From Coptodactyla brooksi (taxonomy: Eukaryota > Arthropoda > Insecta > Coleoptera > Scarabaeidae): a stretch of 27,833 bases of DNA. The DNA is taken from positions 1 to 27,833 of the forward strand of contig JAWQRM010000166.1 of assembly GCA_033557675.1 (NCBI GenBank), in the 5' to 3' direction. A program made the translations under genes and the position numbers. Each line of letters starts with the position of its first letter. The first letter of the stretch is position 1. The notes beneath the pieces are model-generated. The model was not told the origin of the DNA. It saw only the letters and a program-made list of their open reading frames with translations, and did not search any database. Of the stretch, positions 1 to 11,679 are shown one piece after another.

Positions 1-204
1 CACCAAAAGGGTTAGTTAATACAATAATTTAGAACTAATTACATCTTCCTTGCCATTTAATTAGCATTGCAAGTCAACCTTAACCTAAGTTCAATTATTA
101 TTTCGCATAAATAATGACAAGTGATCTAATCATCTGAGCTATGCGAGGGTTCTCTCATTCTTTAAAAAATCATCTTCTCGTTTATCCCCTTTCCGAAGAA
201 TTAG

Positions 205-286
205 GAGAGATTCTCACTAGCTCAGCGGTAGGCACCTGTCATGAAAGCAGAAAGTCGGTCGCTGGTTCGAATCGTGCTCGGAGGTC
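205..286 (+). repeat. tRNA-like sequence, probable SINE head
   Basis: An A-box-like TAGCTCAGCGG (218-228) and a near-perfect B-box GGTTCGAATCG (264-274) sit at the spacing expected of an internal RNA polymerase III promoter. Between them is a poorly paired anticodon-arm remnant with CTG/CAG around a loop. The T-stem is broken: GCTGG faces CGTGC, and the acceptor stem does not close. It is therefore more likely the 5' head of a tRNA-derived SINE, or a tRNA pseudogene, than a working tRNA. The AT-rich body that follows has no visible tail motif or target duplication. Confidence 0.55.
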
Positions 287-419
287 AATTTATTTTCTTG
301 CTTCAAAAGAAAGTAATAAATTACTTACTTCGTACCTGTGCGAAACGTCCACGGAGAAATCAGTCAACAGACAATCGTTTATGTCTCGTACTTTGAGAAA
401 ACTAATGTCCTAACACACA

Positions 420-2400
420 GCTGAACTGTATAGTCATGCACATAAAAATCATAACAGATTGTTACTTTGAATATATAAACACTTTTGTCCGTTTTCGTTT
501 ACTGAACTCTGTCGCTTCTTCGTATCTAGTTGCACTTTGCATTTCACTCCTAAATGAAGAAATTTCACAAAACTAGGCAATTCTAACCTTAATCTGTTGA
601 TAGTCATTTGTATTAGTTTGCTAAACGCTAAACTAATACCTAAAATGCCTACAATTTTGTTTTTTAGAAATCAAGTAATATACATATCCAGGAAGTTTTA
701 GTCATCAACCTGTAGCACAATTTTTTCGGTGCTCCAAGAAATATATCGCTTATCTTACTCAGGCCTTACAAAATTGTTCATTTGTAAGTTGAAATTATTA
801 AATATTTGTCGTATAATTGTTATATTAGTTGGCAGTTGAGATAGCTGCGAACAGTTCATTGACAGTATCGTTATTAAACTAGTTGAGGATTGGACCATCA
901 GTAATAAAACTACTTTGTATAAGTTTCGGAATTTATTATTTCTTCGATTATTTCTAAGATTTTGAACATCTAAAATCAACAGATGACACAAACAAAACAG
1001 TCCAAAAACAATAGCCAACTTACGCAGATAAAGAAAGTCAAACAAATTAAGAAAGAAACCAACATGGTGCGTGGGCGACCACTTACAAGTAAAAAAATTA
1101 ACTCTGCGACAAACAACTGCAATACGTCGTACAAAAAGAACTAGCGAGGCGAGTGTGAAATAATTTCATTTTAGTTCATTTTTGAAAGTGCAACTACATA
1201 TTAAAATAAGGGTTTTGTTTATATAATTCCCAGGAACAGAGAAGAGTGTGATGATTTTAAAGAATTTCCCTTTGTGAAATGTGTGCCCGGAAATTTAACC
1301 CCAGAAACACATTAATTTAATTAAGCAGCCATATTTGAGACCTTTCAGGATAATAGGGATAATTAATGTGTGATCCACAACAATGTGAGATATATTTGTA
1401 TAAATGAAAAGCCATGCGACAATGTTTTCAGTACATTACAAAGTACATTACAAAATTAACCTAACTTTAACAAAATACTTTAGACTTAAGAAAACTCAAG
1501 ATTACATTACACAGGTTTATTTTATAATGTTCTATCTTGCGTAAATACGTTTACTTAAGAATCACACCGGTTCTTAATCCTGATTAACATGTCGCCTACC
1601 CAATGCATGTCTTATAAGGTTGTACACTGCATTAAGAATAGTTGATACTTATTAGAATACGATAACATTGGAACATGGATACTGTGTTTAACCTTCTTCC
1701 ACTAATATATTTAAAGTGCATTTAACAAAAAATTGATTTTTAGGGAAAATTATAATCACTGTTACTGAAGCATAGAAAATAATTTCCTAAATACTGATAC
1801 ATTAAATCATCCGTTTTACAATGAATGGATTTTTGATGCTTTTCATCAATTAATGTTTTGATATTAATCTTTTTAATTGGGTATCATAAAAACCTTTCCA
1901 ACTAATACCTAAATAGGTATTTTAGCAATGAGTAAACTAATGTCTTCTCAGCCGTCCTCGAAATAAATAAAAAATTATGAAATTAAGAATGGTAAGAGAA
2001 TTTCTTTGAACTGTTCAAAAATTATTATTTTGTATCTAAACTATTGACAAGACAGAAAATGTGTCTAGTACTGTAGGACCTTTGTGATTCACTTTTCGCA
2101 ATTTAGTTTTCATTACAAACAAAAAATATCTACAATTTAGTAAGTACATAATAATATTAATTATCTGCAATACTAGTAAACTTTCAAAAAAAGCTGCTTC
2201 TTCAGTAGTGTGGTTTTGTTTACGGAATGTTGACCGATTTTGTGTGAATATTATCAATGCCGGAGACCACAACTTGTTTACATCCCACATGACGTTACTT
2301 AAAATTGTTTTGGTGCGGTTTATATATCTCCTTGACATAACTGATTTGCTTTCGGACTAAAATGAAAACATACTTTCTCTCAATAAATAGAGTTGAATAT
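420..2400. other. AT-rich non-coding stretch
   Basis: I see no credible gene here; the open frames are short and of low complexity. Two small structures stand out. One is a 12-bp direct duplication (AGTACATTACAA twice, about 1431-1456). The other is a perfect hairpin, AATACCTA-AA-TAGGTATT (1904-1921), which resembles a small palindrome seen in both arms of the large inverted repeat at 3965-6055. Confidence 0.5.
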
Positions 2401-2511
2401 AATTGAGTGTATATATACAGGGTGTAGCAGACCGGTTTGAAAATAATACAAAAATTGGTAATAAACATATGTAATGGTGTTGGGTTTCCATCCTGTTCTG
2501 TTCTTGTATTC

Positions 2512-2750
2512 ACGACGCGTATCGTCTTTACGACATTATCGAAAGAATAAATAGTGTGGATTTTATATACGTATATGGAATTTTAGTAGAGAAGAAAAGT
2601 GTTTTTCTTTTCTAAAACAAAAGGAAATTTCTCTAAGACGAAAAGAATACGTCATGTGTTTTTTATGTATGTAAATTTCCAGTGCTTGCTTGGTGTCCAG
2701 TCTATTGCCTTTTTCTGCACTTGATAATGTCGTAAAGACGAAACGCGTCG
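2512..2750. repeat. Short inverted pair with Penelope-terminus/hammerhead-like core
   Basis: A 28-29 bp arm at 2512-2540 is repeated inverted at 2722-2750 with about one mismatch. In the right copy the order is TTGATAATG, then GTC-GTAAA-GAC, then GAAACGCGTCG. This resembles the CTGATGA / stem II / GAAAC layout of hammerhead ribozymes, with the first box mutated (TTGATAA). Established knowledge: hammerhead motifs occur in terminal repeats of Penelope-like elements. The 180-bp interior is AT-rich with no coding remnant. Assignment to a Penelope terminus is inference from the core and from better copies elsewhere in the window. Confidence 0.45.
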
Positions 2751-2839
2751 TAAAATGCTTCATTAAAAGGTAACAGTTATGTTAAAATTGAACATCTCGT
2801 AGATAGTAAGTTGATAAGATTTTATAAATACTTTATTTA

Positions 2840-3070
2840 ATATTATTTATTTAAATACTTGAAATGGCCTCCTTGAGCAGCAATGTACGCCTCGTCGAAA
2901 ACTATTGATTTTCCGGTCGCGGAGTACTTCTATTGTAGGAGTTTGTGTAGAGTAATCAATATTTTTTAGGTTTCCCTACAAAAAAGATCTAATGGGTTGC
3001 AATCACTAATCAAAAAGGATCTAATGGGTTGAGCGTGCAGGCCAGGCGGTAGGTCTACTTCTACCAATTC
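2840..3070 (-). pseudogene. Mariner/Tc1-type transposase C-terminal fragment
   Basis: Read on the minus strand, the segment carries the conserved tail of an IS630/Tc1/mariner (DDE) transposase. WPARSTH followed by NPLDLF corresponds to the WPARSPDLNPLDFFLWG block around the third catalytic residue. After stops it ends in AYIAAQGGHFKYLNK and a stop codon, matching the family's GGHF terminus. The reading is broken by several stops and at least one frame change. A roughly 20-bp stretch (GATCTAATGGGTTG core) is duplicated inside the NPLDLF block at about 2981-2999 and 3012-3031. The N-terminal two thirds are missing. It is a dead fragment. Confidence 0.6.
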
Positions 3071-3148
3071 AATAATCTGGATAGTTATTATACAGAAATT
3101 CTATAACAATAGGGCTAAAATGGTCTCCGTTTTACGTAAGTAAAAGTG

Positions 3149-3370
3149 CACTAGCTAATACGATACACTACCATCCACATGTCAAACCCGACTGCCGCTA
3201 ACAAATTGTTCATCAAATCGGCAATATGATGAAGTGGGGATACTGCGTAAAGCGTATTCACCGTAGTTCCCACTATGCGTTCCATTTTAACACTTATTGC
3301 GGGCGTGGCTTACAAGTCCTATGGTACGAGATTTTATCCTCATACTGTATAACACACTAGCTAATACGAA
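3149..3370. repeat. 15-bp direct repeat, 205 bp apart
   Basis: CACTAGCTAATACGA occurs twice in the same orientation, near 3150 and near 3355, around a moderately GC-rich interval with no recognisable coding content. It may be part of a small decayed element; its type is unknown. Confidence 0.4.
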
Positions 3371-3700
3371 GGCGCATGGGCGCTAAACGCATTCGGAACA
3401 TATCCAGTAATGTTATGAGGATATCATTTTATGGTTTTCATGTTATGGATTAGGTAGACCAGCCACTCAGGTATCATAAAGGTAAAATTGTTGCTGGTTT
3501 AAAATCTATGCTAATCAAAGCATAAAACGGTTCTTCTCGCACTAACAAAGCATATTTCGTTGCTTTCATGCATCCTTAAAGCTTACCAGCGTTTAATTAA
3601 CTTAGGTTTGAAAGAAAACTTCGATCATTTAACACAAAAATATTCAATTATCTTTTTTCGAAAATAGATACTGTGCTGCGATTTATTTTGGACCTTAAAA

Positions 3701-3965
3701 ATGTCTAGAATAATGTCAATCTACATGTATTTTCAAACTGTGCATAACATCGTAATTATCTATCAAGACCGCAATTTGTATGTCCGAGATTCCAATGGAT
3801 CCTTAATAAGCTCGAGATTAGTTTTCGAGCATCTTCCTCAAGGCTATATATTGAGTCCTATTCTGTCCAACGTGTATTTACATGTATTTCAAACTGGAAC
3901 AAATTTAACTTTACAGTATGTCGATGATTTATGCATTGCTTCCTCTCACAAATACTTAGAGGCTG
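3701..3965 (+). pseudogene. Non-LTR (jockey/CR1-like) reverse transcriptase fragment
   Basis: The frame opened by the ATG at 3701 encodes the palm of a LINE reverse transcriptase. LPQGYILSPILSN (about residues 45-57) matches the QGxxLSPxLFN block, and QYVDDLCIASS (about residues 72-82) holds the catalytic YxDD box (YVDD at 3917-3928). The upstream text YVRDSNGSLIS is also typical of this class. Everything upstream of the palm and everything downstream of KYLEADGP is missing. At 3965 the reading runs into the arm of a large palindrome, so the last 20 or so codons before the stop at 4030 are not part of the element. The start codon is arbitrary. This is a truncated, inactive copy. Confidence 0.75.
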
Positions 3966-6055
3966 ATGGACCAATAATTCGACGACTGATTATTTCAAAT
4001 CCTAGAAGGCATATAATATCTGGATGTTAACAATAACTTAACAGGGGCTAAACATATCGCGCATGTTATTAAGGCGTACGATAGGAATATATTTATGAAG
4101 GTAATACACAGAGTTTTGACAGTGCAACTGGTTCTTTTGACATCTCTTCCACCCATCGATTACTTTCATTAATTTATGAGTCCACAAAATGTTCTATTTT
4201 TACCGTATATTATGCGCCAAAAATATCATACGTTTTCGTATCTGACGAAAGAAGCAAACCGCATAACAGTAACAAAGTAGCTAAACAAACTAATGATGAC
4301 CGCAAAAATAAACAGTCATCCAACATTGGGTGCGAATGATAAAAATATGACAGAAGTTTATCTATAGTCTAAGCTTAGTACTACAAATATCACAAAGTAC
4401 GTCAGTATTGAAAGGTATATGTATCAACGTAGTAAGCAACTAAATGAAACAATCAGAGCTAAGAGGAGAGGGAGTGTTTATCGGAAATACCAGGGTTCCA
4501 TGTATCTACAATGTTACTGAACAAGTCTCCTATTATACTTACCATAAACATAGGATCAAAAGCCAATGTCATCAGTAAGGGAATCCGTGAATTAGTATAA
4601 TAGAAACCTAAATCTTTTTATGTATTAGCAATCATAACAGTCATCCTTTGTTTTAATCTTTGTATCAGAACTTCACATCATCGTTTAAATTATTTCCAAA
4701 GTTAATAGCTTTACATTTACCAGCTAATATTAAACATTTACATTGCTAATTAATACCTTTTTGGTATTAACATAAGTATGATTTCATAAAATAATATCAT
4801 TCAGTATTACAAGATTTTTTTATTTTCAGTCAATTTTCTTTACTTTACTTTTTAATCAACTGAATAGGGTGGTTATTGGGTATTGACGGGCAAAACCAGG
4901 ATTGGTAGAATGATCTTTTTATTAAAACTAATATTTGGCGGATAATTTCTAGCTTCTTCAGAAAAGCATGTGCTTTTGTGTCCCTGACATGTATTGTAGT
5001 CCTGAAGAAGTTGGAAATTATCAGCCAAATATTAGTTATAATAAAAAGGTCGTTCTACCAATCCTGGTTTTCCTCGTAATTACCCAATAACCATCCTATT
5101 CAGTTGATTAATTAATGAGCAGAAAGAGTCCTTAGTTTATTTGAGTAAGATACTGTATAATCGAAAAAGTAAAGAAAATTGACTGCAAACAAACAAATCT
5201 CGTAATACTGAATGATTTCATTTTATGAAATCATACTTATGTTAATACCAAAAAGGTATTAATTAGTAATGCAAATGTTTAATATTAGCTAGTAAATGTA
5301 AAGTTATTAACTGTTGCAATAATTTAAAAGATGATGTGTTCATTTTTGCGTTCATTATTGGTTTGTTTAGCTACTTTGTTACTGTCATGCTGTTTGCTTG
5401 TTTTGTCAGATACGAAAACGTATGATAGTTTTGACATATAATACGGTAAAAATATAATACATTGTGGACTCATGAAATTAATGAAAGTAATCGATCGGTG
5501 GAAGCGATGTCAAAAAAATCAGTTGCACTGCCAAAAATCGATATGCTTCTGTCAGTGGAGCCAAATATCTTTTGTTCTAAGAGGAAGAAGTGAGTTCGGC
5601 AACGGCAAGATCATGAATTTTACATGATAAAAGTCTGGAATAAGACATATTCAAACTAGGGATTTATCTTGTGGCCAGGATGATACATACAACCAATGGT
5701 TAATGAAAGTTCTCGAGATACAAATAGGAAGTGCTTTACATTGTGCACTTCTAAAAAGTAGATATTGATTTTTTCCTGCGCATTCCAACAGAGTGCAAGC
5801 AAAATCGAAGTATAAATAAATGCAACCATTACAAAAAGGACGTGCCGTATAAATATCTCCTCTTCAGTTTACCTTCATAAATATATTCCTAACGTACGCC
5901 TTAATAACATGCGCGATATGTTTAGCTCCTGTTAAGTTATTGCTATCATCCAGATATTACATGCCTTCTAAGATTTGAAACTTTACATTACTTAATATCA
6001 CCCGTCGGAATATATGTTCTAGCGAAATAATCAGTCGCCGAATCATTGGTCCATC
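3965..6055. repeat. Large palindrome (arms about 1 kb, 40-nt loop)
   Basis: The left arm (3965-4961) is repeated in inverted orientation at 5002-6055. Matching landmarks include GATGGACCAAT (3965) against its complement ending at 6055, CATATCGCGCATGTTATTAA (about 4051) against about 5903-5922, ATACGTTTTCGTATC (about 4227) against about 5411-5426, and CCAGGATTGGTAGAA (about 4895) against 5053-5067. The arms have diverged by substitutions and by separate indels: the left arm has about 360 extra bases (about 4303-4665), the right about 310 (about 5550-5868). The central loop is 4962-5001 and holds a small hairpin, AAAAGCA-TG-TGCTTTT. No intact coding region is visible. The centre-proximal CTGAAGAAG...GGAAATTATCAGCCAAAT resembles Penelope-type terminal repeats, so this may be a head-to-head pair of such termini. 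Confidence 0.8.
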
Positions 6056-6136
6056 TGTATCTGCCATTATACTCAATCCATTACCTTACGACTTCAATCG
6101 TAGTTGTAAGATGATGGTTGAATTGAGTTGACTTAA

Positions 6137-6661
6137 ATATTCTCCTAAAAGATGGGTTAGGTATGTGGATGACGTGTTCGCGATTTTTGACACTGATAAG
6201 AGTAACATTCAAGAATTTATTAGGGAAATTAGTTCTGAATATAAATCAATAAAATTTACATGTGAAATAGAAAAAGCGGGAAAATTTGCTTTCCTTGATA
6301 CTTTAATAATTAAAAAAGATAAAACAGGTATTTAATAGTATGACAGATCGTTTACTAAACGTTCCACTAAACAAAAATAGATATAATAAAGAACTTAAAT
6401 ATATTAAAGGGTTAGCTACATATAACGGGTTTAATAAAAATATAATACATAATATTTTAAGAAAAAAGAAATTTAAAATCGACTTACGTAAATATGCTAC
6501 TCTTGAAGGAAGTAAAAAAAAGGATTAGTGGTTTTGTTAATATGTTAAAAACGTTCGATTTTAAAGTAGCATTTACTAATAACAACACTATTAAGAGTGG
6601 ATTAAGTAATCCAAAAGATAAAATAAATTTAATAGACAAATCGTTGATTTATAAAATATGA
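6137..6661 (+). pseudogene. Penelope-like element reverse transcriptase remnant
   Basis: Three overlapping frames together give the C-terminal half of a Penelope-like reverse transcriptase. Frame one (to the stop at 6333) begins SPKRWVRYVDDVFAIF, with the catalytic YVDD box at 6162-6173, and continues to KFTCEIEKAGKFAFLDTLI, matching the KFTxExE...LPFLD block. After a frame change, 6340-6528 encodes LLNVPLNKNRYNKELKYIK, the region after the palm. A second frame change leads to NNNTIKSGLSNPKDKIN (about 6579-6630), the linker that normally precedes the GIY-YIG endonuclease. Similarity is lost at the stop at 6659, before the endonuclease. The N-terminal half is also absent. A non-functional copy, truncated at both ends. 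Confidence 0.8.
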
Positions 6662-9600
6662 TATAAAGTAGTTTACGTATTTTAGAACATAATAGTAAAT
6701 GTACTGTAAATATTTAATAGTTTTCTGACAGCTACTGTTCGAATAAAAAAATTGTAAATAATTACTAACCGGAAAAATCTATGTTCTTGCAAGTAATGTA
6801 TTCTTTTGTTAGATGTTAGATCTTTCGCTTATAGTTTCAAAGATATAAGCCTCGAACCGCAGGAGTGTATTATGTTACTTTTGTGGCCACCATAGTACAT
6901 TTCCGAATGCATAAGTATCGATATAAATATAAACTGATAATTACTACTTCCCACCCACCAAATGATATTATTGATCCTCTGGTTAAATTGACAAAATTAC
7001 ATATACCTGGAAACAAGTCGCATGTAATAAACACGCATTAAAAAACAAGTTCAAATTTTACATACCACACAGTTTCAGGCTGCTTTACACACATATCCCG
7101 ATTAGTGTCACAATTTTCCCACTAGTACCACCTCAACTTCAGAGCGTCTGCAGAAATATACAGTGGGCTTCCTGTTTCTACCGATTTGGTGCTTAATGTT
7201 CCGCGTACAACTATTTCACGGTTTATCTTGAAAAGAGGGTGATGTCTGCGTTCATATATCATTTAGGTTGTCTTTTCTACTACACTACGTAATATATCAC
7301 TTTGTGCTTTATATATATATATGGACGTGAAATTTCCGAATAACATGCATTCCTAGACGTGACATTTCTATAGACCCATTGCTTTGTTATTAACTAACTC
7401 TATAGGAGATATGATACACACAATAGGCACGATGGAGCCGTTTTATAAATATTCTCCATATAGCATTGTTGAAGCTAGGCTCATGTGCAACGCTCTCCAT
7501 TTATCAATGCCCATTATTTCGCATGATTGGAACCGATTTCAGATCCATTTCGCTCTATCGGCCAGCACATATTGGTACCCGTAAATCTCACGTACGCTTA
7601 ATATACTGCGATAGGTACGTGACGTTTACAATATGCAAACAAACGAATATCCTGATTTCAATTTTTCCTAACGGTGCTGCAGAGATTATCCAAGCAAATG
7701 ATCAGTAGGAGCAACATGTAGTATCATGTTACTTATTATGTTTGATAATTGATGCGATAATAATTTGTTAGAGAATGAAGCTTAATGGAGAATTGTTTGC
7801 TTCATAAGTCGTCACATAATTCCTTTTTCCAAACTGAGCGCTACTTTTAGAATGTTAAGATAATGTTTAGTTAATTTTTCGAACGTAACTAGGAACTTAG
7901 ACATTTTTCTTTAGGAGTTATAAAGAGGAATAATAAACTAATAGGACTCTTATTTTAAATAACCCAGTAAGCTTACACTATTTTCAGTAAGTCATAGTTA
8001 TGAGTAAATATTTTCAATTTTAAGGAAATTCATAGAATTATGCGGGGCTATGGCAACGGTAATATAGTTCCTCCAAATCAGACAAAATGCTGTAAATTGT
8101 TAAATAAAGGTGCATATGAAGAATTTAATACAGTCCCTGTACTGGAGTCCCGTAAAAATTTTAATACTGATTTGCTGATCTGTGACAGTCACACTCATCA
8201 TTTAGGTATTTAAATATATGTTTTTAAAGGTAAGGAATCCATTGAGATGGTTTGCGAAGTTGCTTGACTGCCATTTTTTAAAGAAAATCACTTATTTTTT
8301 ATTTTAAATAAAAATAGAAACAAAAGTGGAACGCAATATCTTGTTTGGGAATTGATATCTACACTACAAAATATATTAATAGTTACACAACATTTTTATA
8401 GACACAGAATTAAACTCTGCCACAGAAAACTGAGTGTAAACATACATTTTTTAAGTTAACTAAACTTTATTAAAACCAAGTATTAAAACTGAAATATAAG
8501 AAATGTCTTTTGTCATTCCTCGCTAGTCCTTTTGAATATATTTCTGAAGCGAATTTAAAAATAAAACGTTTCCTAGAATTCGGTACATTATGTGGATGAA
8601 TTCATAACTTGAAACGATTACAAAAAACAATTTTTTTAGATACATTAACAAATCAGAGATATACATATCTCCAGTTTGGTTTTCCGAAGAGATACTAAAC
8701 CCAAAAGATTTATAACCTCTTCTAATCACCAATTCTAAAAGATTCTAATCATCATTTCCAACCAAAAATTGAGATATTTAATACTAAGCTTTTCGTTAAA
8801 CAAAATACGTCTAATACATAAGTTAGATACATTGAACACTTATCAGTATCGTACGAATTTCACATAAATATAATACTTAACATGAGAAAATATAAACTCA
8901 AAATAAGCTCAAACTGTTCTAATGGTGAAAATAACAAAAGTAGCATTACTAGTAGCATTAAAACAAAGTATCAACATAAAAATAAAGCTTTTAGTGACAT
9001 GACTCAGCCAATACCTGAGTTGGTACTTTTCGTACCTTTAATACAGGAAGTTTGTGGTAAATTGCTTTGTTGTTAACATGTTCAAGTTCTACTCAAATTA
9101 ATCACTAATAAATATGTGATTAAAATGTATCTAGCTAATGATGAAAATGGATTGGATATGTCAAAACATATCCTTGAATTTCTTGAAGCTTTTATGGTCA
9201 CTGTGTCATTATGTAACATATTTATTATTTAACAAAATTGGGATCCATCTAGTGTTTTATTATTTTTAATTTATCAAGAAAGCCAAATTCTCCTGTAAAA
9301 AATTCAATTACTACACATAAAATTTAGAATCATATGTTTATACATATATATTTATCGCATTCATACTGTATTTAAAATTTGCCATTCACGCATTCAACAC
9401 AATGCGACTTTATTTTTTTTTAATTGTATTTAAAATAAATGAACTCTTATTTTTTATAATTCCTATTTACTACTCAGGGTAGCATTTTATAAATTTTAAT
9501 TAGCGGTACCCATTTTAATCTTATTTCAGTCAATTTAGTTCCTCTCTTTCTCGAAATGGAGGAAATATGCTAAAACAAAGTTGTGAAATTGGTTATAATC

Positions 9601-9988
9601 TTTGAGATATTTATTTTGACAATTTTCTGAAATTTGTATCTTTGATAACTAAAATTGATTATAAAATCACCCAATTCATGACGAAAGTTCTTTTAAATAA
9701 AACTAAGTGCCATTAGCAAGTTGTACTTAACCGTATGTGATAAAAAGGTAATAAATATACAGCGTAAACAATGATAAATGTGTTTTTTGTGTAAGGCTTT
9801 TGTATAATGAAAAGTTTATTATACAAAAGTTCAATCCAGTTTTTTATAATATACCTGTTCTTGGTTTCAAGCGAACCTATTGGAAATATTCTGAAAATTA
9901 TTGTGAGTGGAACTAGTTTTGTAATTCCTTCATATCTAGTTATTTTTTTTCAATATTAAAGATATTTTATAATCTGTGGTAATTTCTT
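6662..9988. other. AT-rich non-coding stretch
   Basis: No gene or element is recognisable. A segment at about 7384-7710 is less AT-rich and has two overlapping short plus-strand frames (66 and 80 residues) without family motifs. The 64-residue frame at 8882-9076 is lysine/serine/asparagine-rich and unremarkable. The remainder is low-complexity AT-rich sequence. Confidence 0.5.
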
Positions 9989-10260
9989 GACATTACTTTC
10001 AACATATCTTATTTGTTGCGTCAGCTTACTTTCTGTGGTTTTGCAAGCATCATATTACAACTTAAAGATTAGCTTTTAAAGTGCACGTAATTTCATGTTT
10101 GCAGCTACTCCCTGGGCGATCATAAAAATAACCATAATAGTGCTGTTATCTCTGGTAGTCCTCAGACATTACTTTCAACATATCTTAATTGTTATGTCAG
10201 TTTACTTTCTGTAGCTTTCCGAGCGTTATCTTGCAAGTTAAAGATTAGCTGTTAATGTGG
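9989..10260 (+). repeat. 95-bp direct duplication
   Basis: A segment beginning GACATTACTTTCAACATATC is present at 9989-10083 and again at 10165-10259 in the same orientation. The copies also share TTACTTTCTGT, TTAAAGATTAGCT and other blocks, at roughly 85% identity by eye. The 81-bp spacer is not repeated. No coding potential. Confidence 0.75.
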
Positions 10261-10539
10261 GATAAAAATTATCTTTTTGTGGCATATTTAGACATATTGC
10301 TTATAAAGAAAAGCACTTTACATTATTTTCTTCGGCATTATTAAATATTCCCCCTAAGATGTTATTAACTATTGTGTGTATTGTTCATCATTTTCTTTCC
10401 GTCAGACGGTATCCAATTAAATAGATTAGAGGTCATTTTGAACTATTTAAAAGATATTTGTTAAAATTTGTTCAGTGTATGATTATAAAGCATAAATTAA
10501 TTATAGCTTAATAGTAGTAAGTCCATTCAGTATAGCTGT

Positions 10540-10567
<28 letters not shown>
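10540..10567. repeat. (AT)n microsatellite
   Basis: An uninterrupted run of about 13 AT dinucleotides, followed by further TATA-rich sequence to about 10600. Confidence 0.9.
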
Positions 10568-10570
<3 letters not shown>

Positions 10571-10599
10571 AATATAACATGCATATAAATATATATAGT

Positions 10600-11460
10600 A
10601 GTAAATTAGGTATTCCACACAAGTTCCTCTTCTTTCTAACAACGTATTTAAAATTGGAGAATTGTACTGCTTTAATTGATAATGTAGTATGGATCGTGTG
10701 TATTTCAAAAATTATGCTAAATACTAAACGAAGTTGTTACATTTGTTACAAACTCTTTGACGAATTTGTTACTTACTCTTACTCTTGACTCACACTGTAT
10801 TTATGTAACATTTGCATAAATTAATTGGTAACATTTTACAGTGGCTTTATGAACGCTGAAAATAATCTTATTTCGATCTTGAAAAAGGGTTATTTTTAAG
10901 TGTTGATCAAAGCGATTATCCGTATTTCTCCTTTCCTTAGTAACCTCACAAGTGCCTAAATAATTAATTTGCCTTATATTAATCCGCTTTGTAGAATACA
11001 ATTTTCGCACCCCTTATGTTAGATTATCAAAGTATATTTAGAGAGTATATGAAAAGTGATAAAATCTTTATATTAATTCATGTGTTAATATAATACTTTA
11101 ATCAGCTTATGTACTTGTCAGGTTGAGCAAAATATATTGAAATTCAATTTATTAAAATTTTATATTCAAAAGTTATTTATTTAGCCTCATACGTTGTAGT
11201 AGTAGTAACATCATATGTTGTAGTAGTAACATATAGCTGGAAGCTCCAGTCAGGAGTTTTCATATATTATGAAGTTGAGGATCATTGTCGTGATTAAGAT
11301 TATTAGAATATATGCTTTTTCGATATTCATGGATTCAACGATGTGCACGATTGGCGACAGTTAATGACCTGAATTGCTTGGTTGATAACTTCAAAAAGGA
11401 AGAAATATTGACTAAATTCCTCTTGCATATTTTTATTAGATATGTATGTATGGTTAACTC
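10600..11460. other. AT-rich non-coding stretch with a small tandem duplication
   Basis: No gene is recognisable. At about 11188-11232 a 27-bp unit (CATACGTTGTAGTAGTAGTA core) is repeated imperfectly in tandem. Short open frames on both strands lack any family signature. Confidence 0.5.
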
Positions 11461-11464
11461 AACG

Positions 11465-11640
11465 TCCTCGGCCGTAATCGGATGAATGACTGAAACGAGC
11501 GGTGTCGCTTCTTAGCTGGCAAGAACCTTTTGTACCAAGTCTTTCCATGCTGAGCGGTTACTCGCTGTATTGAGCAGCGCTTCAAACCATTGCTCCGGCC
11601 ATCATGTCCTTGTGATGTCCTCCTAAAGCATTCTACACAT
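11465..11640 (-). other. GC-richer island, possible LINE tail
   Basis: This segment stands out from its AT-rich surroundings by base composition. On the minus strand one frame reads EQWFEALLNTASNRSAWKDL, then VQKVLAS and a stop. The NRSAWKDLV pattern resembles the xxDRxxWRxLV motif near the end of several LINE polyproteins. The match is short and there is no other support, so a LINE 3' remnant is only a suggestion. Confidence 0.25.
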
Positions 11641-11679
11641 CTAATTATGATTAGATATATAGATTTTTTAGGCGCACCA

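Noticed and set aside
205..286. Functional tRNA gene
   Set aside because: Both internal promoter boxes are present, but the T-stem, acceptor stem and anticodon stem do not pair, so it is a SINE head or pseudogene.
2411..2430. ATATATACAGGGTGT as a transposon end
   Set aside because: The CAGGGTGT motif is common at insect element ends, but no partner end or element body could be identified here.
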